DNA of 64,000 bases from Rhodococcus pseudokoreensis (GCF_017068395.1 NZ_CP070619.1:2418001-2482000); one strand, 5' to 3'. Numbered from the stretch's first letter, positions 20,601 through 35,600 are shown. The notes: a model not told the origin generated them from the sequence alone. A program made the numbers and translations.

Positions 20601-23600
20601 CGGTCACCGGCAGCGGCGACAGCGGCTGTAGTGCAGTCACGGTCGCGGGGTCGTCCACCACGATCACCGGCACCCCGGAGCTTCGGAAGGTCTCGGCGTC
20701 CGCGGCGGTGGTGAGCACACAATGCGGCCGAGCGTCACCGAGCAGGAAGGCCAGTCGCTCGGCGGGAGAAGCCACGTCCACCGGGAGGTACCCGGCGCCC
20801 GCCTTCACCACCGCCACCAGCGCCACGACGAGGTCGACCGACCGCGTCATCCCCACCGCCACCAATGTTTCCGCGCCCGAGCCCCGCGCCACCAGCAGTC
20901 GGGCGAGGCGGTTGGCCCGCTCGTCGAGTTCCCGGTACGTCACCGACGAGCCCTCGCACCGCACCGCGACGGCGTCGCCCTCGGACGCCACCGCCCGATC
21001 GAATAGATCGACCAGCGACAGCGGTGCGACGTCGGTCCCCGGCCGGTACGCGGAGGTGAGCACGAGTTCGCGTTCGGGCTCGTCCAGGATGTCGACGTCC
21101 CCGACGGGCGCGGCCGGGTCGGTGGTCACGGCCTCGATCACCCTCGCGAGGCGCTCCGCGAACCTCTCCACCGACGCACGATCGAAGACGTCAGTCGCGT
21201 AGCGGACACCGGCGTCGATCCCGGCGGGCACGCCCTGCTCGTCGACCCGCTCCACCAGGCTCAACTGCAGATCGAATTTCGCGACATCCAGATCGACGTC
21301 GAGCGACCGGGCGGTCAGCCCGGGCAGTTCCAGGTGGGTGCGGGTGGCGTTCTGGAATTCGAGCAGCACCTGGAACAGCGGTGAGTGCGCGGTGGACCGC
21401 TCGGGTGCGAGTTCGTCCACCAGTCGCTCGAACGGCAGGTCTGCGTGCTCGAACGCACCGAGGTCCACCGACCGCACGCCGGTGAGCAACTCGGCGAACG
21501 ACGATCGCGCAGGCACCGGGGTGCGGAGTACCAGCGTGTTGACGAACATTCCCACGACGTCGTCCAGTGCGGCGTGGCCGCGGCCCGCGATCGGGGTTCC
21601 CACCACCACGTCTTCCGATCCCATCACTCTCGTCAGCAGCACGGCCAAGGCGGCGTGCACCACCATGAACAGCGTCGAATTACTCTGGTGTGCAAGGTCG
21701 GCCAGGGTCTTGTGGACGTCCGGTGGAATGCCGAACGGAACGACGGCCCCGACCAGGGACCGTTGCGCGGGCCGTGGCCGGTCGAGGGGCAGCGGCAGCA
21801 CGTCCGGGATGCCGGACAACGTCCGGGTCCAGTAGTCGAGCAGACCGGAGATCATCGAATCGGGCTGCGTGCCGGTGCCCAGGGCCTCACGCTGCCACAG
21901 GCTGTAGTCGGCGTACTGCACGGGCAGCGGCGCCCAGCCGGGCGCCTGCTGCTGCACGCGCGCCGTGTAGGCGAGCATCACGTCGCGTGCCAGGGGCGCC
22001 ATCGAGAAGCCGTCGGCCGCGATGTGGTGCACGACGAGGGCGAGGACGTGCCGCTCGGGGGTGAGTTGCAACAGCCGCACGCGAAGCGGAAGGTCCTCGG
22101 TGACATCGAATCCGACGCCGAAGAACGCGGCGAGCGAATCCCGGAGCGCCCCTTCGGCAACCGGGACCGCCTGGAGGTCGGGGGTGACGAGCGCGGAATC
22201 GGCGATCATCTGCCGGGGACCGTCCGCGGAACCGGGGAACACGGTGCGCAGCGATTCGTGTCGCTCCAGGACGTCGCCGAGTGCCGCCCGCAGTGCATCC
22301 AGATCGAGTGCCCCGTCCAGGTGCATCGCGACCGGAATGTTGTAGGCAGGTGAGGACGTGTCGAACTGGTTGACGAACCACATCCGCTGCTGCGCTAGGG
22401 ACAGCGGAATCCGCTCGGGCCGCGGCCTCGCGGTGAGTGCCGGGGAGGCGGAACTCGTCATCATCTCGGAGTCGATCCGGACGGCGAGATCGCACACCAC
22501 GGGTGCGTCGAACAGCGCCGCGACACCCAAGTCGGTGTCCAGCGCGCTGTTGATGCGTCCCACCGCCCGGGTGGCACTGAGCGAGTCTCCGCCGAGGTCG
22601 AGGAAGCTGTCGTCGGCGCCGACGCGGTCGATGCCGAGGACGGCGGCGAAGGCGGACGCGACCGCTTCTTCCGCGGGTGTCGTCGGTGCGCGGTATCCGC
22701 GGGTGGTCGTGCCGAAGTCGGGTTTCGGCAGAGCTTTCCGATCGAGTTTGCCGTTCACCGTCACCGGCAACTCCGGCAACACCACCACCACCGACGGCAC
22801 CATGAACCCCGGCAACGCGACCGCCGCCGACTCCCGCACCGCCCGCTCGTCCACCACCATCCCGGCCACCGGCACCACATACCCCGCCAGATACTCCCCC
22901 GCCGCCCCGTCTCCACGCAGCACCACCACCGCCTGCGCCACCTCCACCCGGCGCAACAACACCGCCTCGACCTCACCCAACTCGATCCGCTGACCCCGCA
23001 ACTTCACCTGAAAATCCGTGCGACCCAGATACTCGAGCTCCCCCGAGGGCAACCACCGAACCCGGTCCCCCGTCCGATACAAGCGAGTACCCGCCCCGAA
23101 GGGATCTGCCACGAACCGATCCGCCGTCAGATCCGCCCGCGCCTGATACCCCCGCGCCAACTGCACCCCACCGAGGTATAGCTCACCCGCCACCCCCACC
23201 GGCACCGGCCGCAACCGCCCGTCCAACACGAACGTTTGCGTATTCCACACCGGCGCCCCGATCGGCACCACCACCCGATCCGCGTCGGTGACTTCGTGGA
23301 ACGTCACATCCACCGCAGCCTCGGTCGGGCCGTACAAGTTGTGCAACTCCGCCCCGCTGCCCTCGCGCAGCCGTGCCGCGGTCGGCGCGGGCAGCGCCTC
23401 TCCGCTGGTGAACACCCGGCGTAACGCGCCGCACGCCTCCACGTTCGCGCCCGCCAGAAACACCTCGAGCATCGACGGCACGAAATGCACCGTCGTGACC
23501 GACTCCTCGCGGATCACCCGCTCGAGGTACGCCGGGTCGCGGTGCCCGTCCGGGGCGGCGATCACCAACCGAGCCCCACACAGCAACGGCCAGAACAACT

Positions 23601-26600
23601 CCCACACCGACACATCGAACGTCACCGGAGTCTTCTGCAACACCACATCATCGGAGTCCAGCGGATACCGATCCTGCATCCACAACAACCGATTCACAAT
23701 CCCCGCATGCGGAACCGACACCCCCTTCGGGCGACCCGTCGACCCCGACGTGAACATCACATACCCCGGATGCTCCGGCCGCAGCCGCGACAACCGTTCA
23801 CCGTCCCCCACCGGACCCGCAGGCAATCCCGACACATCCAGAATATCCACCGCGACCGACCCCGCGAACACCCCCGCATCCGCGGCAGTGGTCAACACCA
23901 GCACCGGATCAGCCGTGCCGACGACGTACCCGATCCGCTCCGACGGCTGATCCGGATCTATCGGCACATACGCCCCACCCGCCACCACCACCGCATACAT
24001 CCCCACCACCATGTCCACCGACCGCCGCACCGCCACACCCACCGACGACTCCGGACCCACCCCCACCCCGATCAACCACCGCGCCAACCGATGCACCCGC
24101 CCGGCAAACTCCCCATACGACAACACCACACCCTCGAACACCACCGCCGGAGCATCCGGAGACAGCACCACCTGCGCCTCGAACAACTCCACCAACGTCG
24201 AACTCGGCACCACGTGCGACGTCGCATTCCACGACCCGACCACCAACCCCCGCTCAGCCGCGCCCAGAACCTCCACATCACCGACCACGGTGTCCGGATC
24301 ATCGGCGATCGTCGCGAGGATCCGGAGCAGGCGGTCGGCAAACGTGGTGACAGTGGCCCGGTCGAGGATTCCCGGCTGGTACCGCAGACTCAGCCGCAGG
24401 CGCGGTTCGACGATCGTGAGCAGCGTGACCGGGTAGTGCGTCGCGTCTCGGGCATCGAGACCGGTTACCCGCACGCCACCGATGTCGGTGCTCTCGTCCA
24501 GCCCGGACGTGTCGATCGGGTACGACTCGAACACCGACAGCGTGTCGAACAGGTTGCCCAGGCCCACCCGCGACTGGATGTCGCCGAGGCCGAGGTGATG
24601 GTGGTCGAGCAGGGCCGTCTGCTCGCCCTGCAGGCGGGTGAGCAGTCCCGCGACGCTCTCGTCCGGGTCCAGTCGCACGCGCACCGGCACCGTGTTGATG
24701 AACAGGCCCAGCATGTTCTCGACACCGGACAGTTGCGGCGGTCGGCCGGACACGGTGGCGCCGAAGATCACGTCGTCGCGGGAGACCAACCGGGACAACA
24801 GCATCCCCCACGCGGCCTGGATCACCGTGTTCATCGTGACACGAGCGCGTTCGGCTGTCGTCGCGAGTGCGTCGAGAATCCCGGCGGGCAGATCGACGTC
24901 GAGTTCGTGGGGCACACCGTAGAGCGCCGCGGACGCGTGCGGCGCCACCAGCGTCGGTTCCTCGACACCGTCGAGTGCTCGTTCCCAGGCCCGGGCCGAC
25001 CGTTTCGTGTCCCGGTTCGCCACCCATTCCAGGTACGTGCGATACGAGGGCGGCTGCGGCAGTGCGGCCGGGTCGCCGCCCGAGGCATAGCGGACCAGCA
25101 GTTCCCGTACCAGCAGCGGCATCGACCAGCCGTCGAGGACGATGTGGTGGTTCGTGATCGACAGCACGAAACTGCCTGGTGCGGTGTGGAACAGCGTCAG
25201 GCGGAGCAGGGGTGGCCGGGCGAGATCGAATCGGGTACTGCGGTCCTCGTCGAGCAGTCGCGCTAGTTCCGACTCGGTTCCGGCGACGGTGAGATCGACC
25301 TCCCGCCACGGCACCTCCACCGCGTCGAGAACGAGCTGCGCGGGCACCCCGTCGTCGTAGACGAACGCGGTGCGCAGATTCGCGTGGCGGGCCAGCAGTC
25401 CGGCGGCGGCCGCGCGCAGGCGCACCGTGTCGACCGCGCCCTCGAAATCGATCCGCAGTTGGGCCGTGTAGACGTCCATCGACTCCGCGGCCAGCGAGGC
25501 ATGGAACAGCAACCCGGCCTGCAGCGGAGACAGCGACCACACGTCCTGCAGCGCCGGGAACCGCCCCTCCCAGCGGTCGATCTGCTGCTGGTTCGCCGGC
25601 ACCAGCGGAAGGTCGGACGGTGTCAGCCCGCCCGCGTCCGGTCGTGCCGTGTGCGCGGCGAGACCCTCCAGGGCACGGCGCCACAGTTCCGCGAACGCCG
25701 CGACCTCGGTCTCGGGGAGGACGCCGGTCGGGAACGCGAACGACGCCCGTAGCCGGGGGCCCTCAGGGGTGTCGGAGACGAAGGCGTTGATGTCGATGAC
25801 GGACGCGACGGGCATGTCGGCGTTCCTGGTGCCGCCGAGTGTGCTCTCCACCGGCAGCCAGTCGTCGCCTCCGCCGGTGAGGGTCACGCGGCCGAGGTAG
25901 TTGAAACCGACTTGCGGAGAGCGGAATCGGCGGAGGGCCTCCGACGTCTCGTCGTCCAGGTAGCGCAGCAGTCCGAAGCCGATGCCGTGATCCGGGATCG
26001 CGAGCAACTGTTCCTTGACGGCCTTGACCGCCTGCCCCGCCGCGGCGCCGCCTGCCAGGGCGTCGTCGACATCGAGTCCGGTGAGGTCCAATCGCGCCGG
26101 ATACACGGTGGTGAACCATCCGACGGTGCGGGACAGGTCCGCGCCCGGGACGATCTGCTCCTCGCGGCCGTGCCCCTCGAGGGTGAGCAGCGCGTCCGAG
26201 ACGGCGGCGCCGCGTTCCCGTCGCCAGGCGATCAGCGCCAGGGTGACCGCGGTGAGCAGGCCGTCGCCCACCGTCCCGTGGAATGCGTCCGGCAGCGTGG
26301 TGAGCAGGGCGTCGGTCACCGCCGGCGGCACGTCGACCGTGACGGTGCCGACGGTCGCGTCCACGTCGATCGCGGGATCCAGGGGGCGCGAACCGATCAG
26401 CGGATCGGGGCCGTCGAGGATCTTCTCCCACGATGCGAGTGCGCCCGTCCGGGTGGGCACGGCCTCGGCCAGTCCGTGCGACCACCGTCGCATCGACGTC
26501 CCGACTGCCGGCAGCGCAGGTGTGAGTCCGGCCTGGAGTCGGCCGGCCGCCGACGCGAGGTCCGCGACGAGAATCCGCCAGGACACACCGTCGACCACGA

Positions 26601-29600
26601 GGTGGTGCACCACGACGAGCAGTCGCCCGACGTCGTCCGGAACGTCGAACCAGACCACGCGCACCATGCGGGCGGCGGCCGGGTCCAGGTGGTCGGCCGC
26701 GGCCTCGAGTTCGGTGCCGGCGAGTGCGGTGAAGTCTTCGCCCCGCACCGCGTCGACAGGCACCCGGCGGACGTCCGCCGGTACCGAACCCGCAGGCAGC
26801 ACGTCCATGCCGTCCGCGGACACCCGTGCCCGGAGCATGTCGTGCCGGTCAAGTACCGCCTCGACGGCGCCGACGAGCACCTCGTGAGTGAGACCGGCGG
26901 GGGCCGCCAGCAGTAGCGCCTGCGAGAACCTGTCGAGCCGTCCGCCGCTGCGCTCGAACATCCAGCGCGCGACCGGTGTCAGCGGCAGGGGGCCGACGCC
27001 GGCACCCGGCAACTCGCCGAGAGCGACGGTGCCGTCGTGGTCGAATCGCGCGGCCGCGGCGAGTCCGGCGACGGTTCGATGGTCGAATACGTCGCGGGGA
27101 GAGAGGATCACACCGGCGGCGCGTGCGCGGGCCACCAACTGGATCGACAGGATGCTGTCGCCGCCGAGGGAGAAGAACGAATCGTCCGCGCCGACCGAAT
27201 CGAGTCCGAGCACGTCCTCGAACAGTCCGGCGAGAAGTTCCTCGGTCTCGGTCTGCGGCGGCCGGCTTCCGGGCCCGGTGAAGTCGGGTGCCGGAAGGGC
27301 TGTGCGGTCGAGCTTTCCGTGAACGGTCAGGGGAAGCGAGTCGAGTACCACCAGCGCGGCCGGAACCATGTACGACGCCAACCGGCCGGCGACGAAGTCG
27401 AGCACTGCCCGCGAATCGATTGTCGCACCGGCTTCGGGCACCAGATACCCGATCAGCCGATCGCCGGCGCCGTCGGCGTTCCACACGCTCGCCGCCGCGT
27501 GGGCCACGGACTCGTGGGTGAGCAGCGCCGACTCGACCTCGCCGGGTTCGATCCGGAAGCCCCGGATCTTCACCTGGGAATCGGTGCGCCCGAGGTACTC
27601 CAACTGACCGTCGGCCAGCCAGCGCGCCCGGTCCCCGGTGCGGTACATCCGGCTTCCCGGCGGACCGAACGGATCGGCGACGAAGCGTTCGGCGGTGAGC
27701 GGGTACCGCCTGCGGTAGCCGCGTGCAAGGGCCGGACCTGCGAGGTACAACTCCCCGGCGACACCGGCAGGTACCGGGTGCAGTCGTGCGTCCAGCACGG
27801 TCTCGGCGAACCCGAGGGTGGGTGTGCCGATGGTGACCGGTTCGCCCGGCACCAGTTGGTCGCTGATACTCGACACGACCGTTGCCTCGGTCGGCCCGTA
27901 CGCGTTGAACATGCGCCTGCCCGGCGCCCACCGGGCGACCAGTTCGGGCGGACACGCCTCCCCGCCGGTCACGACGCACTCGAGCGCGGTGAGTCCCGCG
28001 GGGTCGACCGACGCGAGTGCCGCGGGAGTGACGAAGCAGTGCGTGACCCGCTCGGTTTCGAGCAACTGCGCCAGTTCGGCGCCGCCGTAGACGGACGGTG
28101 GTGCGATCACCATCGTCGCTGCCGCGCCGATCGCCAGCAGCAGTTCGAGGATGGACGCATCGAAACTCGGTGATGCGAAGTGCAGGGTCCGGGATTCGGG
28201 TGTCGTGCCGAACGTCTCCCTCTCCTGTGCCGCGAAGGCGGCGAGACCACGGTGGGTGGTGATCACGCCCTTGGGTGTGCCCGTCGACCCCGACGTGTAG
28301 ATGAGGTACGCCGGATTGTCGGCCCGGATGGGCGCGATCCGCTCGTCGTCGGTGATCGCCGACGACGGATGGCGCGACAGATCGTCCTCGATGCCGGGGG
28401 CGTCCAGCACCAGCCAGGGCACGACGTCGGGCAGTGCGCCACGTTGCGCGGATCCGGTCAGCCCGCATACGGCGCCGGAGTCGGTGAGCATGTATTCGAT
28501 CCGCGCCGGTGGGTGGTTCGGGTCCACGGGGAGGAACGCCGCCCCCGATTTCGCGATCGCCCAGACGGCCAGTATGGATTCCACGGACCGCGGCACACAC
28601 AGTGCGACCACCGACTCTGGCCCGACACCGCGCTCTATCAGCATGCGGGCCAACCGGTTCGATCGCCTGTCGAGGTCTGCGTAGCGCACGGCACTGCCGG
28701 CGAAGACCAGGGCAGTGGCCTCCGGATCGTGCGCGACCGCGTCGGCCATCAGGTCCGGCAGCGTCCGCGGCGCGACGGCGGCACCACCCGGCACCGGGGA
28801 GAGCAGGGCACGCTCCAAAGATCCGAGGATGTCGATGTCGCCGACCCGGGCGCCGGGGTCGGCGGTGACCGCCGCGAGGATGCGCACGAGTCGTTCCGCG
28901 AACCCGATCGCCGTGTCCTCGTCGAAGAGGTCGGTGGCGTAGCCGAGACCCGCGGCGATGCCTGCCGGGTTGCCGTGTTCGTCGAATTGCTCGGCCAGGG
29001 TCCATTGCAGATCGAAGTTGGCGGTGTCGATCTCGAAGTCGATGTTCCGGACCTGCAGGTCCGGCAGTTCCAGTGTGGGGCGCTCGATGTCCTGGAACTC
29101 GAGCATCACCTGGAACAGCGGCGCGTACGCCGTCACCCGGGACGGGCTCAGGACCTCCACCACCCGTTCGAACGGAACCTCCGCGTGCGTGAAGGCACCC
29201 AGATCGGTTTCCCGGACACGACCGAGGAACTCGGCGAAGGTGTCGTCGCCGTCGACGTGGGTGCGCAGGACGAGGGTGTTGACGAACATGCCGACCACGT
29301 CGTCGAGTTCGCGTTCGCCGCGACCGGCGATCGGCGTCCCGACGGCGATGTCGTCCGCGCCGCTCACGCGTGCCAGCACGACCGCCAGCGCGGCATGCAA
29401 CGTCATGAACACCGTGGTGGTGTGTTCCCGCGCCAGCCTCACGACGCCGGCATGAATGTCCGGGTCGATCACGAACTCGACGTGACCGCCGCGAAGGGAC
29501 CGGACCGCGGGCCGCGGTCGGTCGGTGGGCAGCTCCAGCAGTTCGGGCAGGTCCGACAGCGTGGTGGTCCAGTAGGCGATCTGCCGCGAAATGGGCGACT

Positions 29601-32600
29601 GTTCATCGGATTCCGATCCCAGCCACTCCCGCTGCCACAGCGCGTAGTCGGCGTACTGCACGTCCAGGGGCGCCCAGTCCGGGGCGGACCCGTTCGCCCG
29701 GGACGCATACGCGGCCATGACGTCCCGGGCCAGCGGTGCCATCGAGAAGCCGTCGGCGGCGATGTGATGCACCACCACCGCGAGCACGTGCACGTTCTCG
29801 TCGAGCCGGAACAGTCGCGCGCGCAACGGCAATTCCGTGGTCACGTCGAATCCTGCGGACAGCAGTGTCAGCGATTGTTCGCGGAGTTCGGCTTCACCGG
29901 GCACACTGACCGGAGCGAGGTCGGGCACTGCACTCGCCGCGGGCAGGATCACCTGGCGGGGGCCGTCGTCGGCGAGGGGGAAGACGGTGCGCACGGCCTC
30001 GTGCCGTTCGATGACGTCCGCGACCGCCGACTGAAGCGCGTGCACGTCGAGCCGGCCGTCGAGCCTCAGCGCGAAGGCGACGTTGTAGGCGGAGGAGGAC
30101 GTGTCGAACTGGTTGATGAACCACATCCGCTGCTGGGCCGGCGACACGGGGACTTCCGCGGTGCCTTCCCTCGGTTTCAGCGGGGGGTGGGCCTCGAGCC
30201 CGTCCTGCGACTCGGCCAGCAATGCCAGACCCGCGACGGTGGGGGCATCGAACACGTCGCGTAGTCCGATCCGGTCTCCGACGACCGCATTGATCCGGGC
30301 CACCAACCGGGTGGCGATCAGCGAGTTCCCACCGAGGTCGAAGAAGTTGTCGTGTGCGCCCACCCTGCCCAGCCCGAGCAGGTCGGCGCAGACGGCGGCC
30401 ACGATCTCCTCGATGGGAGTCCGGGGCGCCACGAAACCTTCGGTCGTGCCGCCGAATTCAGGTGTCGGCAACGACTTTCGATCGAGCTTGCCGTTCACCG
30501 TCACCGGCAACTCCGGCAACACCACCACCACCGACGGCACCATGAACCCCGGCAACGCAACCGCCGCCGACTCCCACACCGCCCGCTCGTCCACCACCAT
30601 CCCGGCCACCGGCACCACATACCCCGCCAGATACTCCCCCGCCGCCCCGTCCCCACGCAGCACCACCACCGCCTGCGCCACCTCCGGCCGGCGCAGCAAC
30701 ACCGCCTCGACCTCACCCAACTCGATCCGCTGACCCCGCAGCTTCACCTGAAAATCCGTACGCCCCAGATACTCCAACTCCCCCGAGGACAACCACCGAA
30801 CCCGGTCCCCCGTCCGATACAAGCGGGTACCCAACCCGAACGGGTTCGCCACGAACCGGTCCGCCGTCAAATCCGCCCGCCCCGCATACCCCCGCGCCAA
30901 CTGCACACCACCGAGATACAACTCCCCCGCCACCCCCACCGGCACCGGCCGCAACCGCCCGTCCAACACAAACGTCTGCGTATTCCACACCGGCACCCCG
31001 ATCGGCACCACCACCCGATCCGCCTCGGTGACTTCGTGGAACGTCACATCCACCGCAGCCTCGGTCGGGCCGTACAAGTTGTGGATGCGGGCCTCGGGAA
31101 CCATCGTCCGCATCCTCGTCGCCGTCTGCGCGGGCAGCGCCTCGCCCGAGGCGAACACCCGCCGCAGGGTCGTGCAGCGCGCCGCGGCCGGCTCGGCGGC
31201 GAACACCGCCAGCATCGAGGGAACGAAATGCACTGTGGTCACACCGTGTTCGACGATCAGCTCGGAAAGGTATGCCGGGTCGCGATGCCCGTCCGGGGCG
31301 GCGATCACCAACCGCGCCCCACACAGCAACGGCCAGAACAACTCCCACACCGACACATCGAACGTCACCGGCGTCTTCTGCAACACCACATCATCGGATA
31401 CCAACGGATACCGATCCTGCATCCACAACAACCGATTCACAATCCCCGCATGCGGAACCGACACCCCCTTCGGCCGACCCGTCGACCCCGACGTGAACAT
31501 CACATACCCCGGATGACCCGGCCGCAGCCGCGACAACCGCTCCCCGTCCCCCACCGGACCCGCAGGCAATCCCGACACATCCAGCCTGTCCACCGCGACC
31601 GACCCCGCGAACACCCCCGCATCCGCGGCAGTGGTCAACACCAGCACCGGAGCAGCCGTATCCAGCACATACCCGATCCGCTCCGACGGCTGATCCGGAT
31701 CTATCGGCACATACGCCCCACCCGCCACCACCACCGCGTACATCCCCACCACCATGTCCACCGAACGCCGCACCGCCACACCCACCGACGACTCCGGACC
31801 CACCCCCACCCCGATCAACCACCGCGCCAACCGATGCACCCGCGCAGCAAACTCCCCATACGACAACACCACACCCTCGAACACCACTGCCGGAGCATCC
31901 GGAGACCGCACCACCTGCGCCTCGAACAACTCCACCAACGTCGAACTCGGCACCGCGCGCGACGTCGCATTCCACGACCCGACCACCAAATCCCGCTCAG
32001 CCGCGCCCAGAACCTCCACATCCCCCACCGCAGAATCCGCATCCCGCCCACACGTCTCCAGGACCCGGACGAACCGCTCCCCGAACCCCACCACCGTCGC
32101 CCGGTCGAACACGTCGGACGCGAATGTGAACGATGCGGCGATACCCGCTCCGGTCCCCGTCGCGTCGTACTGCTCGGTGAGCGTCAATTGCAGGTCGAAC
32201 TTGGAGACACCGGGGTCGACGTCGACGGTTTCCACCGTCAGACCCGGCAGGTCCACATGGACCGGGGCGGTGTTCTGGAACTCCAGCAAGATCTGGAACA
32301 GCGGTGAGTACGCGGTCGAACGGGTCGGCGCGACGGCGTCCACCACGCTCTCGAAGGGCACGTCGGCGTGCCCGAACGCCGCCAGATCCGACTCCCGCAC
32401 CCGGGACAGCACGTCGGCGAACGTCGCGGCGGGGTCGACGGCGGTCCGCAGGACCAGGGTGTTGACGAGCATCCCCACGACGTCGTCGAGTGCTTCCTCG
32501 CCGCGACCGGCGATCGGCGTCCCGATCGCGACGTCTCCGGTGCCGCTCAGCCGGGCGGTCAGCACCGCGAGCGCCGCGTGCATCACCATGAACATCGTGG

Positions 32601-35600
32601 AATCGTGTTGCCGCGCGAGGAGGAGAAGCGCCCGATGGTCTTCCGCAGAAACGGTGAACCGGACGGTCCCGCCGCGGAGCGCCCTGTCGGTGGGCCTCGG
32701 TCGGTCGAGGGGAAGGTCGATCGCGTCGGGGAGGCCGGACAGCGTCTGCCTCCAGTACTCCACTTGCGCCGACATCACGCTGGCGGGATTGTCTTCGCGG
32801 CCGAGGGCGGCCCTCTGCCACAGGCTGTAGTCGGCGTACTGCACGGGCAGCGGCCGCCAGTCCGGCGACTGTTGTTGCACCCGCACCGAGTACGCGACCA
32901 TCAGGTCGCGGGCGAGTGGTGCCAGCGACGCTCCGTCCGCCGAGATGTGGTGCACCACCAGCATGAGAACGTGGTGGTCCCGGCCGGTCCGGAACAGGGC
33001 GCCGCGGACGGGCACCTCGGTGCTCACGTCGAAGCCCCGCCCGGCCAACTCGGCCATTCGCGCGCGCAACGCCGCCTCGTCCTCGACTGTTTTCGGGTCC
33101 AGGTCCGGAATCATCCCGCCGAGTGGCTGGATCACCTGATGCGGTCCGTCCACGGACGCCGGATATACGGTGCGCAGCGATTCGTGTCGGTCGAGGATGT
33201 CCCCGACCGACGCTCGGAGTGCCGCCACGTCGAGGGTTCCGTTGAGGCGCAACGCCATCGGGATGTTGTAGGCGGGCGATGAGGTGTCGTACTGATTGAC
33301 GAACCACAGGCGCTGCTGGGCAAGCGAGAGCGGGATCCGGTCGGGACGCTGCTGCGCGACGAGGTCCGGGCGGCCCGAGGGCCTCGCGTGCGCACTCCCG
33401 ATGCGTTCCGCCAACGCCTCCACGGTCGGCGCCTCGAACAGGGTCCGCACCACGAGTTCGACGCCGAGTGCGGCATTCACCCGTGCGACGACCCTCGTCG
33501 CGACGAGCGAATTTCCGCCGAGGTCGAAGAAGCTGTCGTCGAGACCGATTCGCTCCACGCCGAGGACGTCCGCGAACACCCGCGCGACGGCCTTCTCCTC
33601 CGCGGTGGCGGGGGCGCGGAATTCGGCGGTCGTGGACAGGAATTCCGGCGCGGGCAATGCGGCTCGATCGAGTTTCCCCGCCGGTGTCAGCGGCAACTCG
33701 TCCAGTATCACGATCGCCGCAGGCACCATGTACGTCGGTAGTTGCCGTGCGGTGTGGTCCGTCAACTCGGTCACGGTGACGTGCTGCCCGGCGGCGGGCA
33801 GCACGTACGACACGAGCACCGGGTCGCCGGACGGCGCCGTGCGCTGTATCGTCGCCGCGGTCCGCACCCCCGGATGGGTGTGGAGGACCGTGTCGATCTC
33901 GCCGAGTTCGATGCGGAATCCGCGCACCTTGACCTGGAAATCGCTGCGGCCCAGATACTCCAGTGTGCGGTCGCTTTGCCACCGCACCACGTCCCCGGTG
34001 CGGTACATCCTCTCGCCGGGGCCGCCGAACGGGTCGGCCACGAACCGTTCCGCTGTGAGTGCCGACCTGGCGTGGTACCCGCGAGCGAGGCCGTCGCCGG
34101 CGATGTACAACTCCCCGGCCACGCCGGCGGGCACCGGTTTCAGCCGTTCGTCGAGGACGACCTCGCGGAATCCGCGGAGCGGGCCGCCCAGCGTGACGGC
34201 GCCGTCCGGGGACAGCGGTGCGCTGATGTTCGACATGACGGTGGCCTCGGTGGGCCCGTACGCATTCGACAGCCGGCGGCCGGGCGCCCACCGCTGCACC
34301 AGTTCCGGAGGACACGCCTCGCCGCCGAACACCACGTCCCGGAAGTCGGAGAGTCCGTCCGGCTCGATGGTGCCGAGCGCCGCGGTGGTGACGAATCCGT
34401 GAGTGACCTTTTCCGACTGCAGGAACCGGGACAGTTCCTCGCCGCCGTAGATCGTGGGCGGGGCGATCACCATGGTCGCGGCGGCGGCGAACACGTGCAG
34501 GTACTCGGAGACGGACGCGTCGAAACTCGGTGTGGAGAAGTGCAGAATCCGGGAAGTCTGCGTCGCACCGGATCGGGTGCGTTGCTCGGCCGCGAAGTTG
34601 TCCAGACCGCTGTGGGTGACCACGACCCCTTTGGGTCTGCCCGTCGAACCGGACGTGTAGATCACGTACGCCGGATTCTCCGGGCGGAGCGGCCGAACCC
34701 GGTCGGCGTCGGTGACGGCGGACAAAGGTCGACTCGCACAGTGCAACCGGAACTCGTCTTCGTCGAGCACCAGCCAGGGCACCGATCCGGGGAGCCGGGA
34801 ACGCACGGCCGACACGGTCACGCCCAGTGCGGCTCCCGAATCGCCGAGCATGTGCTCGATCCGCTCCGCCGGGTAGTTCGGGTCGGCGGGCAGGAACGCG
34901 GCCCCGGCCTTGGCGACCGCCAGCATCGACAGCACCGACTCGATCGAGCGGGTCATGCCCAGTGCCACGACATTCTCCGGCCCGATGCCGTGCTCGATCA
35001 GGACGCGGGCCAGTTGGTTGGAGCGCTCGTCCAATTCCCGGTACGTCACGTCGATCCCGAGATACGAGAGCGCGATACCGGTGGGGTTGGCTTCCGCTGC
35101 CGCCGAGAACAATTCGGGTAGCGTGCGCCCCGGTTGCCCTTTGACACCGGGTACCGGCACGAGGGTGGCGCGTTCGGTGTCGGACAGGATGTCGATGTCG
35201 CCGACAACGCGATCGGGGTCGCCGGTGACCGCCTCCAGGATTCGGCGGAATCGTTCGCCGAGTCGACGAACCGTGCCGGGGTCGAACAGGTCGGTGGCGA
35301 ACCCGAGGGTCACGGTGATGCCGGCCGGGATGCCGTCGGCGTCGACGGTCTCCGCCGCGGTGACGCGGAGGTCGAATCGTTCGATCCCGAGGGTTCCGGC
35401 CGCGTCGCCGCACTCGAACAGCATCTGGACGATCGGCGAGTAGGCGGGCGAATCACGGACCGCGAGCGCCCCGACCACCCGCTCGAACGGGACGTCGCGG
35501 TGCTCGAACGCCTCCCGGTCGACGTCGCGAACGTGACGGAGATGCTGGGTGAAGGTCGCGTCCGGTTCGGCGCGGGTCCGGAGCACGACGAGGTTCTGCC

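Noticed and set aside
23485..25266. His/Arg/Pro-rich plus-strand frames resembling repeat proteins
   Set aside because: The repeats come from the G-ending codons of the Ser A domain read on the opposite strand; there is no independent gene evidence.
22751..32022. The 1.5-kb direct repeats as an insertion sequence or transposon
   Set aside because: They encode NRPS adenylation domains in frame, have no inverted ends and contain no transposase.
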